Assembly (NCBI GenBank): GCA_943333275.1
Contig: CALQSQ010000053.1
Coordinates: 1-40,071 of the forward strand
DNA: 40,071 nucleotides
Reading direction: 5' to 3'
DNA from: Akkermansia muciniphila
GTDB lineage: Bacteria > Verrucomicrobiota > Verrucomicrobiia > Verrucomicrobiales > V1-33
Every line of letters begins with the position of its first letter. Within the stretch, counting starts at the first letter, position 1. A program made the translations under genes and the position numbers. Below the pieces are notes generated by a model, which worked only from the letters and a program-made list of their open reading frames with translations, had not been told where the DNA came from and did not search any database. Below, in pieces: positions 17,530-24,992 of this stretch.

Positions 17530-17545
17530 AGACTAAAATTAGTCT
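17530..17545. promoter_or_regulatory. Palindromic operator candidate between divergent genes
   Basis: AGACTAAAATTAGTCT is a palindrome with perfect 7-bp arms (AGACTAA / TTAGTCT). Related half-sites TTAGTC (17491-17496) and GAGACT (17501-17506) occur about 40 bp to the left. The cluster lies in the 278-bp region shared by the divergent CotH-like and glycosyltransferase genes. A dimeric repressor or activator site is plausible; the regulator is unknown. Confidence 0.4.
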
Positions 17546-17731
17546 TCCGGGCAATCGTTGATTTTCATTGGGGTGCCCGCTCCAAAAGCCTTTCCGCAGG
17601 ATATTTATAAGTGCGTCGGAGGATTCGCAGGGTATTTGCATCTTGACGCCTCCATAAACTTCGGGATGATACGCGCCTCCGAAGCGTCAGCTGACCGTCA
17701 GTATTGCCGTTTCATTTTCGGTTCCCCACCT

Positions 17732-19222
17732 ATGGAAATGTCCTGGCAGTCAGTCTCGTGGATCATCAGCTATATCATCGTGGTGCTCGTTCTTTCCTGT
17801 TACGGATTGCACAGGTACCTGCTGATCTATCTGTTCTGGAAGCACCGGAAGGACAAACCCAAACCCATGGGGAAACTGGAGCAGCTGCCCGTCGTCACTG
17901 TGCAACTGCCCATCTACAACGAAATGCATGTAGTGCGCCGACTCGTGCAAAAAGTCGCAGAACTCGATTATCCCCAGCATCTGTTGCAGATCCAGATTCT
18001 GGATGACTCGACGGATGAGACGCAGGAAATCTGCCGCGAGGAGGAAGCTAGCTTGCGGGCGCGCGGCTTCGATGTCGAATACATCCACCGGATCGACCGC
18101 ACCGGCTACAAGGCGGGTGCGCTGGAAAATGGCATGACCACCGCCAGGGGGGAGTTTATTTTCATCCTGGATGCGGACTTCATCCCCGCGGCATCCATCA
18201 TCATGGAAATGATCCATTTCTTCACTGACCCGGACATTGCCCTGGTCCAATCCCGATGGGGCCACATCAACCGGAATTATTCCCTGCTCACCCGGCTGCA
18301 GGCCGTTTTCCTCAACGGGCACTTTGTGCTCGAGCAAACCGCCCGGAGTCGATCCGGGCGATTTTTCAATTTCAACGGCACCGCAGGCATCTGGCGCAAG
18401 CAGGCGATCATTGACGCCGGCGGCTGGCAGCACGATACCCTGACCGAGGATCTGGATTTAAGCTATCGCGCCCAGATGAAGGGGTGGCGGTTTATTTTCT
18501 TGCTTGATGTGGAGACACCGGCGGAACTGCCCGTCGAACTCGATGGATTTAAAAACCAGCAGCACCGCTGGGCCAAGGGTTCGGCCCAAACCTGCAAGAA
18601 ACTCCTCGGGACCGTGTGGAGGAGCGATCTGTCCCTGGTATTGAAAATCGAATCCACGGTGCATATGGGGGCTTATTTTGCCTCGCTGCTCATTTTCCCT
18701 GCCTGCATCCTCGTGTGGCCGGAAATCGCCGAAGCCGGCAAGGCCTTCCGAATCTGGCAACTCGATCTGGTGGTTTTCTTCCTCACCACGGGGTCGATCA
18801 GCCTTTTTTACATGTCGGCTCAGGCTGCGCTCTACCCGAAGACCTGGTGGAAGGACCTGCTTTTCCTCCCCAGCCTCCTGGCGCTGGGTGCCGGTATTTC
18901 CCTAAACAACGGTCGGGCCGTGCTCGAGGCCATTTTTAATCAGCAGTCTCCCTTCGTGCGAACCCCAAAATACGGAATCGAGCAGAAAAAGGAAGACTGG
19001 AAGCGAAAAGCGAGGTACAAGGCAACGAAATCTGCTGCAGGTGGGTTAGAAATATTATTGGCTTGTTACTTTACAATTCTTACTATTATGGTAATATTTA
19101 ATAATCATTGGGCGCAAGTTCCAAATTTGGCGTTATTCATGCTAGGCTTCTGGTATGTTGCGCTGGGTGCGGTCATCAAGCGCGGTGATTCAGAAAGTCC
19201 ATCCACAGCCTCCACACTATGA
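17732..19222 (+). CDS. GT2 family processive glycosyltransferase, CslA/cellulose-synthase-like
   Basis: A 496-residue inner-membrane protein with one N-terminal TM segment, a cytoplasmic GT2 domain and several C-terminal TM helices. The catalytic motifs of processive beta-glycan synthases are present: LPIYNE and LDDSTDE early, DAD (Asp147, Asp149), TED (Asp240) and QQHRW (Gln276 to Trp280). The overall wording (QSRWGHINRNYSLLTR, FNFNGTAGIWR, HDTLTEDLDLSYRAQ) is closest to the group related to plant CslA mannan/glucomannan synthases. The product is probably a beta-linked polysaccharide made from a nucleotide sugar; the sugar is not determined. The frame extends upstream to 17558, but ATG 17732 precedes the TM segment. 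The last 50-60 codons (about 19020-19150) are unusually AT-rich. Overlaps the next gene by 4 bp. Confidence 0.9.
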   Translation: MEMSWQSVSWIISYIIVVLVLSCYGLHRYLLIYLFWKHRKDKPKPMGKLEQLPVVTVQLPIYNEMHVVRRLVQKVAELDYPQHLLQIQILDDSTDETQEICREEEASLRARGFDVEYIHRIDRTGYKAGALENGMTTARGEFIFILDADFIPAASIIMEMIHFFTDPDIALVQSRWGHINRNYSLLTRLQAVFLNGHFVLEQTARSRSGRFFNFNGTAGIWRKQAIIDAGGWQHDTLTEDLDLSYRAQMKGWRFIFLLDVETPAELPVELDGFKNQQHRWAKGSAQTCKKLLGTVWRSDLSLVLKIESTVHMGAYFASLLIFPACILVWPEIAEAGKAFRIWQLDLVVFFLTTGSISLFYMSAQAALYPKTWWKDLLFLPSLLALGAGISLNNGRAVLEAIFNQQSPFVRTPKYGIEQKKEDWKRKARYKATKSAAGGLEILLACYFTILTIMVIFNNHWAQVPNLALFMLGFWYVALGAVIKRGDSESPSTASTL

Positions 19223-20010
19223 AAGATTGCTACCGACCAAATTTCCTGGCACGCTTCGGAGAAGCCCTCTGCAAAGAAGGGCGCCTTGGGGCATTGCTGG
19301 CCATCATCACGGCCTGCGGCCTCAGCAGCTGCGCCTCCAGCAGGCCGGCCAACGAGATCCGCGTAAGTGTGGCGGACCAGAAGATTGCGCTCATCGCCGA
19401 CGGCAAGCCCGTCAAGGTGTACAAGTGCTCGACCTCCAAATTCGGCGTCGGTGACCGCAACGGCAGCTACACCACCCCCGTCGGCAAATTGCGCGTGGTT
19501 CAGAAAATTGGTGCGGGCCAGCCGATCGGACGTGTTTTCCATGGCCGGCAGCCCAGCCGGGAAATCGTCCAGCCCAACAGCCCCGGCCGCGATCCCATTG
19601 TCACCCGCATTCTCTGGCTTGCAGGCACTGAAGCCAGCAATGCCCAGGCCTACCGCCGGTGCATTTACATCCACGGAACTCCCGAGGAGCGCACGATTGG
19701 GCAGCCCGCCAGCTATGGCTGCGTGCGCATGAAAAGCCGCGACGTCGTGGACCTGTTCAATCAGGTTCCGCTGGGCATTCCAGTGAATATCGTCCCCGGT
19801 CGCCTCAACAGTCAGGAACGGCAGGTGGCCGCGGTCCAGGAAAAGACCCAGCAAATGCAGCCCCCCGCCCCCATGCTGCCCCCCATGGCCCCCGCGATCA
19901 GTCCCAAGGCCCCCGCCAGTGCCGCCAGCGTGGTCGCCCGCAATGGCAAGCCGAGACTGGGACCGGAGGTTCCGTCGAAGGCCCGCACCAAGCGCGTCGC
20001 CAGAAACTGA
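19219..20010 (+). CDS. L,D-transpeptidase (YkuD domain) lipoprotein
   Basis: A 263-residue protein with an N-terminal hydrophobic segment ending in a lipobox-like LSSC (Cys38), so probably lipid-anchored. The YkuD catalytic motif is complete: HGT (His152) followed by ASYGCVRM with nucleophile Cys168 and Arg170. These enzymes form 3-3 peptidoglycan cross-links or attach proteins to peptidoglycan in the periplasm. The C-terminal 70 residues are Pro/Ala/Gln-rich and basic, possibly a wall-interacting tail. The ATG overlaps the stop of the glycan synthase gene (ATGA), suggesting the two are made together. A role in anchoring or making room for the exported glycan is an inference. The ATG choice is supported by the signal sequence, despite a long n-region of about 22 residues. 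Confidence 0.9.
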   Translation: MKDCYRPNFLARFGEALCKEGRLGALLAIITACGLSSCASSRPANEIRVSVADQKIALIADGKPVKVYKCSTSKFGVGDRNGSYTTPVGKLRVVQKIGAGQPIGRVFHGRQPSREIVQPNSPGRDPIVTRILWLAGTEASNAQAYRRCIYIHGTPEERTIGQPASYGCVRMKSRDVVDLFNQVPLGIPVNIVPGRLNSQERQVAAVQEKTQQMQPPAPMLPPMAPAISPKAPASAASVVARNGKPRLGPEVPSKARTKRVARN

Positions 20011-20069
20011 TCGTTTCATCCCACTTCAGGCCGCCTCAATTTGCGGCAAGAAATTTTCCGGTATCGCAT

Positions 20070-20097
20070 TTGACAACCGGGAGAAGGGACTTAGCAT
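20070..20097 (+). promoter_or_regulatory. Predicted rpsT promoter
   Basis: A perfect TTGACA (20070-20075) is followed after 16 bp by TAGCAT (20092-20097), a 4-of-6 match to TATAAT. It lies about 30 bp upstream of the rpsT ATG in the 118-bp gap after the transpeptidase gene. Confidence 0.45.
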
Positions 20098-20128
20098 CGC
20101 AATCCAATTTTCCCACTCCTGAACCTAC

Positions 20129-20407
20129 ATGGCCAATATTAAGTCCGCCGAAAAACGCGCCCGTCAAACCGTCAAGCGCACAGCCCGCAACAAGTCCATT
20201 AAGACTCGCGTCAAGAACTCCCGCAAGGATGTGATCGCCGCGACGCAGACGGGTGACGTCAAGTCGGTGGCCCTCAAGCTCAAGGCCTTTGCTTCCACCG
20301 CTGACAAGGCCGCCAAGGCCGGCGTGATTCACCGCAATACGGCGAACCGCCTGAAGTCCCGCGCCGCCCTCGCGGCTGCCAAGGGCAAAGTGGCCGCCAG
20401 CAAGTAG
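20129..20407 (+). CDS. rpsT: 30S ribosomal protein S20
   Basis: A 92-residue, very basic, Ala/Lys-rich helical protein. The start MANIKSAEKRARQ and the later segments RNKSIKTRVK, ADKAAKAGVIHRNTANRLKSRAA are the hallmark of bacterial S20, a primary 16S rRNA-binding protein of the small subunit. Length is typical. The gene is monocistronic with its own probable promoter and is convergent with the OmpA-like gene (29 bp between them). No Shine-Dalgarno sequence precedes the ATG, notable for a ribosomal protein gene and in line with other starts in this window. Confidence 0.97.
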   Translation: MANIKSAEKRARQTVKRTARNKSIKTRVKNSRKDVIAATQTGDVKSVALKLKAFASTADKAAKAGVIHRNTANRLKSRAALAAAKGKVAASK

Positions 20408-20436
20408 GCGGCTTCAACCAAAATCCGGCCGCTGGC

Positions 20437-21210
20437 TCACCGAAGGATTTCCACCTCCACGCGGCGGTTCGTTTTCCGTCCCTCCTTGGAATCGGGCTTG
20501 TGCAACGGATGCCGGGCCCCCGCCGCCACCACCTCCAGGCATTGTCTGGGGATCCCGTGGGTGGTGAGATACTTGGCCAGGGATTCAGCGCGAATGGCGC
20601 TTTGACGCAGCTTCACATTTTCGTCCCCTTCCAGATTGGAAGGCCCCGTCAGTCGGAAGATCAATTTGGAATTCGTCGCTAGGGCGGACTTGAGCATCCC
20701 GAGCACGCGTTGGTATTCACGGACGAGCTCATTGTCCGACAGTCCAAAATAAACCGGCGGAATCGACGGTGCCTGGCTGGTCGGTTTTGAGTCCGGAGTG
20801 GGCGCGGGAGATTTGGTGGTTGCCAGCTGTTGTTCCAGTTTGCGCACCTTTTCTTCGGAGGTGGCCAGCCGGGCTATGAGTTCCTCCAGTGTGGCATCCG
20901 ACGCGGTGGCCTTTTGACGCTGCTGCGCCTGTAATTGCAGCGTCCGCGCACGCATTTCATTGAAGTCCATTTCCTGGGCCTTCATCTCGCGCTGGAGGCT
21001 TTCCACCAGGGGGCTCAGGTCTTCGACCTGCTCCTGGGCTCCATCAGGATTCCTTCGCAATTGCTCAAGGGAGTCTGGGTCGGCGAGGACAGGCGTGGTC
21101 CAGGCCATACAGGCAAACCATGGCAGGAATGAGGCTGGAAGTTTAACGAATTTCGACGTTAGTGAGGAGGTTGGGTCGGTTCGATGTCTCAACGTCCCCG
21201 CAGATTTCAC
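20437..21210 (-). CDS. OmpA-family C-terminal domain protein, exported
   Basis: A protein of up to 257 residues. The N-terminus contains a signal-peptide-like stretch (ASFLPWFACMAWTTPVLA), followed by a coiled-coil region (about 45-135, many Gln/Glu/Arg heptads), a Pro-rich linker, and an OmpA-like peptidoglycan-binding domain (about 165-257). The domain shows LRQSAIRAESLAKYL, VVAAGARHPL and the terminal RKTNRRVEVEI motif that contacts diaminopimelate. It should tether the outer membrane or a periplasmic assembly to peptidoglycan. The start is uncertain: GTG 21210 gives the full frame, while a TTG six codons later would shorten the n-region. It is divergent from the DUF6600 lipoprotein gene with only 53 bp between them, so the two may share regulation. 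Confidence 0.85.
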   Translation of the reverse strand: MKSAGTLRHRTDPTSSLTSKFVKLPASFLPWFACMAWTTPVLADPDSLEQLRRNPDGAQEQVEDLSPLVESLQREMKAQEMDFNEMRARTLQLQAQQRQKATASDATLEELIARLATSEEKVRKLEQQLATTKSPAPTPDSKPTSQAPSIPPVYFGLSDNELVREYQRVLGMLKSALATNSKLIFRLTGPSNLEGDENVKLRQSAIRAESLAKYLTTHGIPRQCLEVVAAGARHPLHKPDSKEGRKTNRRVEVEILR

Positions 21211-21263
21211 TTATTTCCAGTCCGCATTGAATGAAATTCTAACATTTCCAGTCCAAAGAAATC

Positions 21264-23855
21264 ATGAAGCCTATTTTCTATTCACCCATCATCGTTATCT
21301 CGCTGGCCGCATCCATCCTCACCAGCTGCGAGAAAAAGGCGTCCGCCCCCGCCACGACGGACGCTGCTGAAGCCGAATCGCAAAAGGCCAGAGCTGAACA
21401 AGCGGCCAGGGAGGAAGCCCTGCGCCAGGAACGCGCTGCGATTGAGGAAGAACGCCGCCAGGCAGCACTGGACAAGGCGGAGGCGCAGCAGCTGCGCGAC
21501 GAATCCGAGGACCTGCGCGCGGAGGCCGAACTCCGCCAGTCCATTTCCAAACTGGCCGGCGAGGCTGCCAGCGAGGCCAAGGAGGCGACTCCGAAAATTG
21601 CCTCCACCACCTCAGAGCCGGAGCCGACTCCCATGATCACTCCGGTGCCTGAAACAGTCACCTATGAGCCATTCTACAATGACCTCGCCGATGATGGCCA
21701 GTGGATGGATTCCTCGGATTACGGATACGTCTGGCAGCCCACCATCAGCACCCGCGACGACTGGGCGCCCTACACCGATGGCAGCTGGTCCTACACGGAT
21801 TATGGCTGGGCCTGGGATTCGCGGGAATCGTTCGGCAGCATCTGCTACCATTACGGTCGCTGGACGCGCCTGCGGAACATCGGCTGGGTCTGGGTTCCCG
21901 GTCATGACTGGGCACCCGCGTGGGTCTCATGGAGAACCGGAGACGACTGCATCGGCTGGGCCCCGCTGCCACCTGCGGCCCGCTGGCATCGGAATCTAGG
22001 CATACATGGCTGGGTCGATGCCACGTGCCATATTTCCCCCGTGAACTATTGTTTCGTCAATACGCGGGAAATTTTCCATCCCCACTGCCGTGAAGTCATC
22101 CTGCCCAGAAGAGAATGCGAGGAGCGTTTCCTGCACTCACGCAATGTCACAGCGCTCACCGAAGTGAAGAAACCCGGCTCCACCCCCATCGTTCGTTGTG
22201 ACGGTCCTCCGGTGGAAAAACTCAAGGAGCATTTCCGGGGTGAATGGCGCGAGCGGCGCATCAATTTCCATGGCGATGCGGTCGCCTCGACCAAACCCCG
22301 CGTGCAAACCGAAGGCGAGGGCATTCCCATGCGCCAGTGGTCCCTGCGCCAGACTGGCGAGAACCGCCAAGCCAAGCCAAAGGTTGTCGCCAAGGAGTTG
22401 CCGCCCGCCCTGGATGTGACTCCTGCTGTTGAAATCAAGAATCCCCAGGCCATCAAGCGCCTGCTCGCTTTGGAAGCCAGCGCCGCGTTGGAACAAACCC
22501 TGCCGCCGGCTGCAAACCGTGGTCCGCGCTCCAGAGTTTTTGAGGCCTCGGCATCTGTCCCTGCGACATCGCAGGATCTCGCAGGAGCACCAAAAGCAAG
22601 CACCCCGGACGCAGGCACTCCCCCGGCGCAACCCTCCCAGCCTGCCCAGGATCACCCGCGCAAGATGCGTGAGCGCGAAGGGAAAACCTCCGGCCCACCC
22701 GCAGAGCGTTCCCAACCCGCCGCGGTTGCCGGGCAGCCTAAAGTTCCGACTCCTTCCATCATTCCCGATGCCGAAAAATCCAATCAGGACCTGGCCAAAG
22801 CCAAGGAGATGGCCGAGGCCGCAAAGCGCGATCAGCATCTCCATGAGCAACAAATTGCCGAGAACCAAAAGCTCGAGGAAGCGGCCCGACTCAGGGAAAT
22901 AAAGCGTGAGACGGTCGAATCCAAACCGCAGACTCAGGACGGTGAGAAAGAAACCATTCGCGAGCGTGAACTGGCGATGCAGCAAAAACATCGCGAAGCC
23001 GAGGCCCTGGCGTTGGAAAAAATTCAGCAGGCGGAACTGCAACGCCTCGAGGAGGATCGGAAACGCAAAATGGAGCTTTCGCAGGAGCAGAAGGAAGAAA
23101 ATGCCCGGCACTTGGAAGTGGCGAAGCAGAAGGATCTTGAAGCTCGCAAGGTGCAGGAGGCTGCCCAGCGCGCCGAAGCCATGCGCGAGAAACAGGATGC
23201 CAAGCATCAGGCCGAACTCGCCCAACAGCAGGAATTAGCCCAAGCCAAGAAACTGCAGCAGGAAGCCCAACGCACGGAAAACATGCGCGAAAAACAAGAC
23301 GCCGCGCATCAAGCCGAACTCGCCCAACAGCAAGCGCTGGCGCAGGCTCGCAAGGAGCAGGAAGCCGCGCAACGTGCCGAAGCCATGCGCGAAAAACAGG
23401 ATGCCGCCCGTCAGGCGGAAATCGCCCGCCAGCAGGAGATGGCCCAGGCTCGCAAGGAGCAGGAGGCCGCGCAACGTGCCGAGGCCATGCGTGAAAAACA
23501 GGAAGCCGCCCGCCAGGCGGAAATCGCCCGCCAGCAGGGGATGGCGCAGGCTCGCAGGGAACAGGAGGCCGCGCAACGAGCCGAAGCCATGCGTGAAAAA
23601 CAAGAAGCCGCCCGCCAGGCGGAAATCGCCCGGCAGCAGGAGATGGCCCAGGCTCGCAGACAGCAGGAGGAAGCTCAGCGCGCTGCCGCCATGCGTGAAA
23701 AACAAGAAGCTGCCCACCAACAGTCTATGGTCGAGGCTCGCAGACAGCAGGACGAGGCCCGCCGCGCAGAAGCCGAACGGAATCAAAAGGAGGCTGCTGA
23801 GCGTGCTCGTGCCGACGGTGGACGCAATGCAGAAAAAAAGGGCTTGGGAAGGTAA
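21264..23855 (+). CDS. DUF6600-like lipoprotein with long coiled-coil repeat tail
   Basis: An 863-residue envelope protein. The N-terminus is a lipoprotein signal with Cys22 (ILTSC). A first charged helix (about 35-105) is followed by a Trp/Tyr-rich domain (about 130-240) with the repeated pattern DDWAPYTDGSW, YTDYGWAWDS, GWVWVPGHDWAPAWVSW and DDCIGWAPLPP, matching the DUF6600 type common in Acidobacteria and Verrucomicrobia. The region about 400-520 is Pro-rich. The C-terminal third is an uninterrupted Ala/Glu/Gln/Arg coiled coil with five 34-residue tandem repeats and degenerate flanks. Function of DUF6600 proteins is unknown; a structural role spanning the periplasm or decorating the outer membrane is inferred. 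No Shine-Dalgarno sequence at the ATG. Confidence 0.8.
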   Translation: MKPIFYSPIIVISLAASILTSCEKKASAPATTDAAEAESQKARAEQAAREEALRQERAAIEEERRQAALDKAEAQQLRDESEDLRAEAELRQSISKLAGEAASEAKEATPKIASTTSEPEPTPMITPVPETVTYEPFYNDLADDGQWMDSSDYGYVWQPTISTRDDWAPYTDGSWSYTDYGWAWDSRESFGSICYHYGRWTRLRNIGWVWVPGHDWAPAWVSWRTGDDCIGWAPLPPAARWHRNLGIHGWVDATCHISPVNYCFVNTREIFHPHCREVILPRRECEERFLHSRNVTALTEVKKPGSTPIVRCDGPPVEKLKEHFRGEWRERRINFHGDAVASTKPRVQTEGEGIPMRQWSLRQTGENRQAKPKVVAKELPPALDVTPAVEIKNPQAIKRLLALEASAALEQTLPPAANRGPRSRVFEASASVPATSQDLAGAPKASTPDAGTPPAQPSQPAQDHPRKMREREGKTSGPPAERSQPAAVAGQPKVPTPSIIPDAEKSNQDLAKAKEMAEAAKRDQHLHEQQIAENQKLEEAARLREIKRETVESKPQTQDGEKETIRERELAMQQKHREAEALALEKIQQAELQRLEEDRKRKMELSQEQKEENARHLEVAKQKDLEARKVQEAAQRAEAMREKQDAKHQAELAQQQELAQAKKLQQEAQRTENMREKQDAAHQAELAQQQALAQARKEQEAAQRAEAMREKQDAARQAEIARQQEMAQARKEQEAAQRAEAMREKQEAARQAEIARQQGMAQARREQEAAQRAEAMREKQEAARQAEIARQQEMAQARRQQEEAQRAAAMREKQEAAHQQSMVEARRQQDEARRAEAERNQKEAAERARADGGRNAEKKGLGR
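23148..23741 (+). repeat. 102-bp tandem repeats encoding a 34-residue coiled-coil unit
   Basis: Five full units start at 23148, 23250, 23352, 23454 and 23556, each 102 bp and in frame. A shortened sixth unit of 84 bp starts at 23658 and a decayed seventh begins at 23742. The core of each unit encodes QRAEAMREKQ...QAE(I/L)A(R/Q)QQ. Units three to five are nearly identical at DNA level, implying recent duplication or homogenisation. Copy number changes would keep the frame. Confidence 0.9.
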
Positions 23856-23948
23856 GGAGATATTTTCGGGAGGAGCGTTGAATCTGCCGCTTGAAATCGA
23901 GCGCAGTCTCAGCCACTTACGGATGCTTCATTCCCCCCCATCCCCACC

Positions 23949-24851
23949 ATGACCTACCTCATCACCGGCGGCGCCGGATTCATCGGCAGTCACCTCGTCG
24001 AAGCCCTGCAAGGCAAAGGCACCGTCCGCGTGCTCGACAACCTGCGCACCGGATTCCATTCCAACCTTGATGGTTTTGAAGTGGAGTTTTATGAGGGGTC
24101 GGTGCTGGATCGCGAGTTGCTGGCCACCGTCATGAACGGCGTGGATTATGTCTTTCATCTGGCCGCCATGGTCAGTGTGCCGGAGAGCGTGGCCCGTCCG
24201 CGGGAGTGCGAGGAACTCAACGGTTTCGGACTGCTTAATGTGCTGGAGGCCGCCACGGCTGCGGGCGTCAAAAAAGTTTTTTTCGCCAGCAGTGCCGCCG
24301 TCTACGGCGACAACCCAACGGTGCCGAAGATCGAAACGATGGTTCCCGAACCCAAAAGCCCGTATGCCTTCACCAAGCTGCTGGGCGAGCACTACTGCCG
24401 GTTTTTCCATGACGAGGGGCGCGTCCGCACCGCGTGCCTCCGCTTCTTTAACGTCTTCGGTCCACGCCAGGATCCCAAGGGCCCCTATGCCGCCGCCGTG
24501 GCCATCTTCATTGCCAAGGCCCTGCGCGGCGAACCGATCGTCATTCACGGCGACGGCGAGCAGACGCGCGATTTCATCTATGTAAAGGACATCGTCGCCG
24601 CCATCCTGCACGTCACGCTCACGCCGGAGATCACCGGTGTCTTCAACGCGGGTTACGGTGGGGCGGTGACGCTGAATCAACTTGCCGAATTCATCGTCAG
24701 GGAGGCCGGCTCCGCCACAAAGATCGAGCATGGCCCCGTGCGCGCCGGTGATGTTAAACACAGCCGTGCCGCCGTGGACCTACTGAAGAGCACGGGTTTC
24801 AAGCCGGCCGGAAGTCTGGAGCAGGGCTTGCTGGCGATGATTCGCGGCTGA
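23949..24851 (+). CDS. NAD-dependent sugar-nucleotide epimerase/dehydratase (GalE-like)
   Basis: A 300-residue cytoplasmic short-chain dehydrogenase of the extended type. It has the NAD-binding GGAGFIGS motif (residues 7-14), LDNLRTG, HLAAMVSVPES, the active-site Ser pair SSAAVYG (Ser114/115) and the catalytic YAFTK (Tyr139, Lys143), then RFFNVFGPRQDP and GDGEQTRDFIYVKD. The wording is that of UDP-glucose/UDP-N-acetylglucosamine 4-epimerases and related nucleoside-diphosphate-sugar epimerases; the exact substrate cannot be fixed. Family length is 300-340 residues. It lies upstream of the GT4 and GH130 genes on the same strand (138 bp gap), so it may supply the sugar nucleotide for that module. 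Start ATG is unambiguous. Confidence 0.92.
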   Translation: MTYLITGGAGFIGSHLVEALQGKGTVRVLDNLRTGFHSNLDGFEVEFYEGSVLDRELLATVMNGVDYVFHLAAMVSVPESVARPRECEELNGFGLLNVLEAATAAGVKKVFFASSAAVYGDNPTVPKIETMVPEPKSPYAFTKLLGEHYCRFFHDEGRVRTACLRFFNVFGPRQDPKGPYAAAVAIFIAKALRGEPIVIHGDGEQTRDFIYVKDIVAAILHVTLTPEITGVFNAGYGGAVTLNQLAEFIVREAGSATKIEHGPVRAGDVKHSRAAVDLLKSTGFKPAGSLEQGLLAMIRG

Positions 24852-24975
24852 GGCCCCCTGTCGCAGGCCGAAGCGCGGAGGTTTCCGTATGCCTTGCCGC
24901 TCCGGCAGGTTTTCTCCATAAGCCTCCTTGCTTAATAAGGGAACGGCTGGAAGGTAAGGCATGTTCCAGAATATG

Positions 24976-24992
24976 AGAGGGATTATTTCCTG
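24976..24992 (+). promoter_or_regulatory. Ribosome-binding site and CTG start of the GT4 gene
   Basis: AGAGG (24976-24980) lies 9 nt before CTG (24990-24992). The conserved glycosyltransferase N-terminus begins a few codons later, and no ATG, GTG or TTG exists in this frame between the in-frame TAA at 24936-24938 and that conserved segment. This is one of very few Shine-Dalgarno-like sites in the window. Confidence 0.55.

Noticed and set aside
20408..20436. Terminator hairpin between rpsT and the OmpA-like gene
   Set aside because: Only a 5-bp GCGGC/GCCGC stem with a 17-nt loop and no T-run; too weak to call.
22137..23225. 362-codon antisense frame in the DUF6600 gene
   Set aside because: Leu/Phe-rich complement of the Gln/Glu/Arg coiled-coil codons, with no independent signal.
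23148..23741. CRISPR-like periodicity
   Set aside because: The 102-bp repeats are contiguous, in frame and encode a coiled coil; there are no unique spacers.
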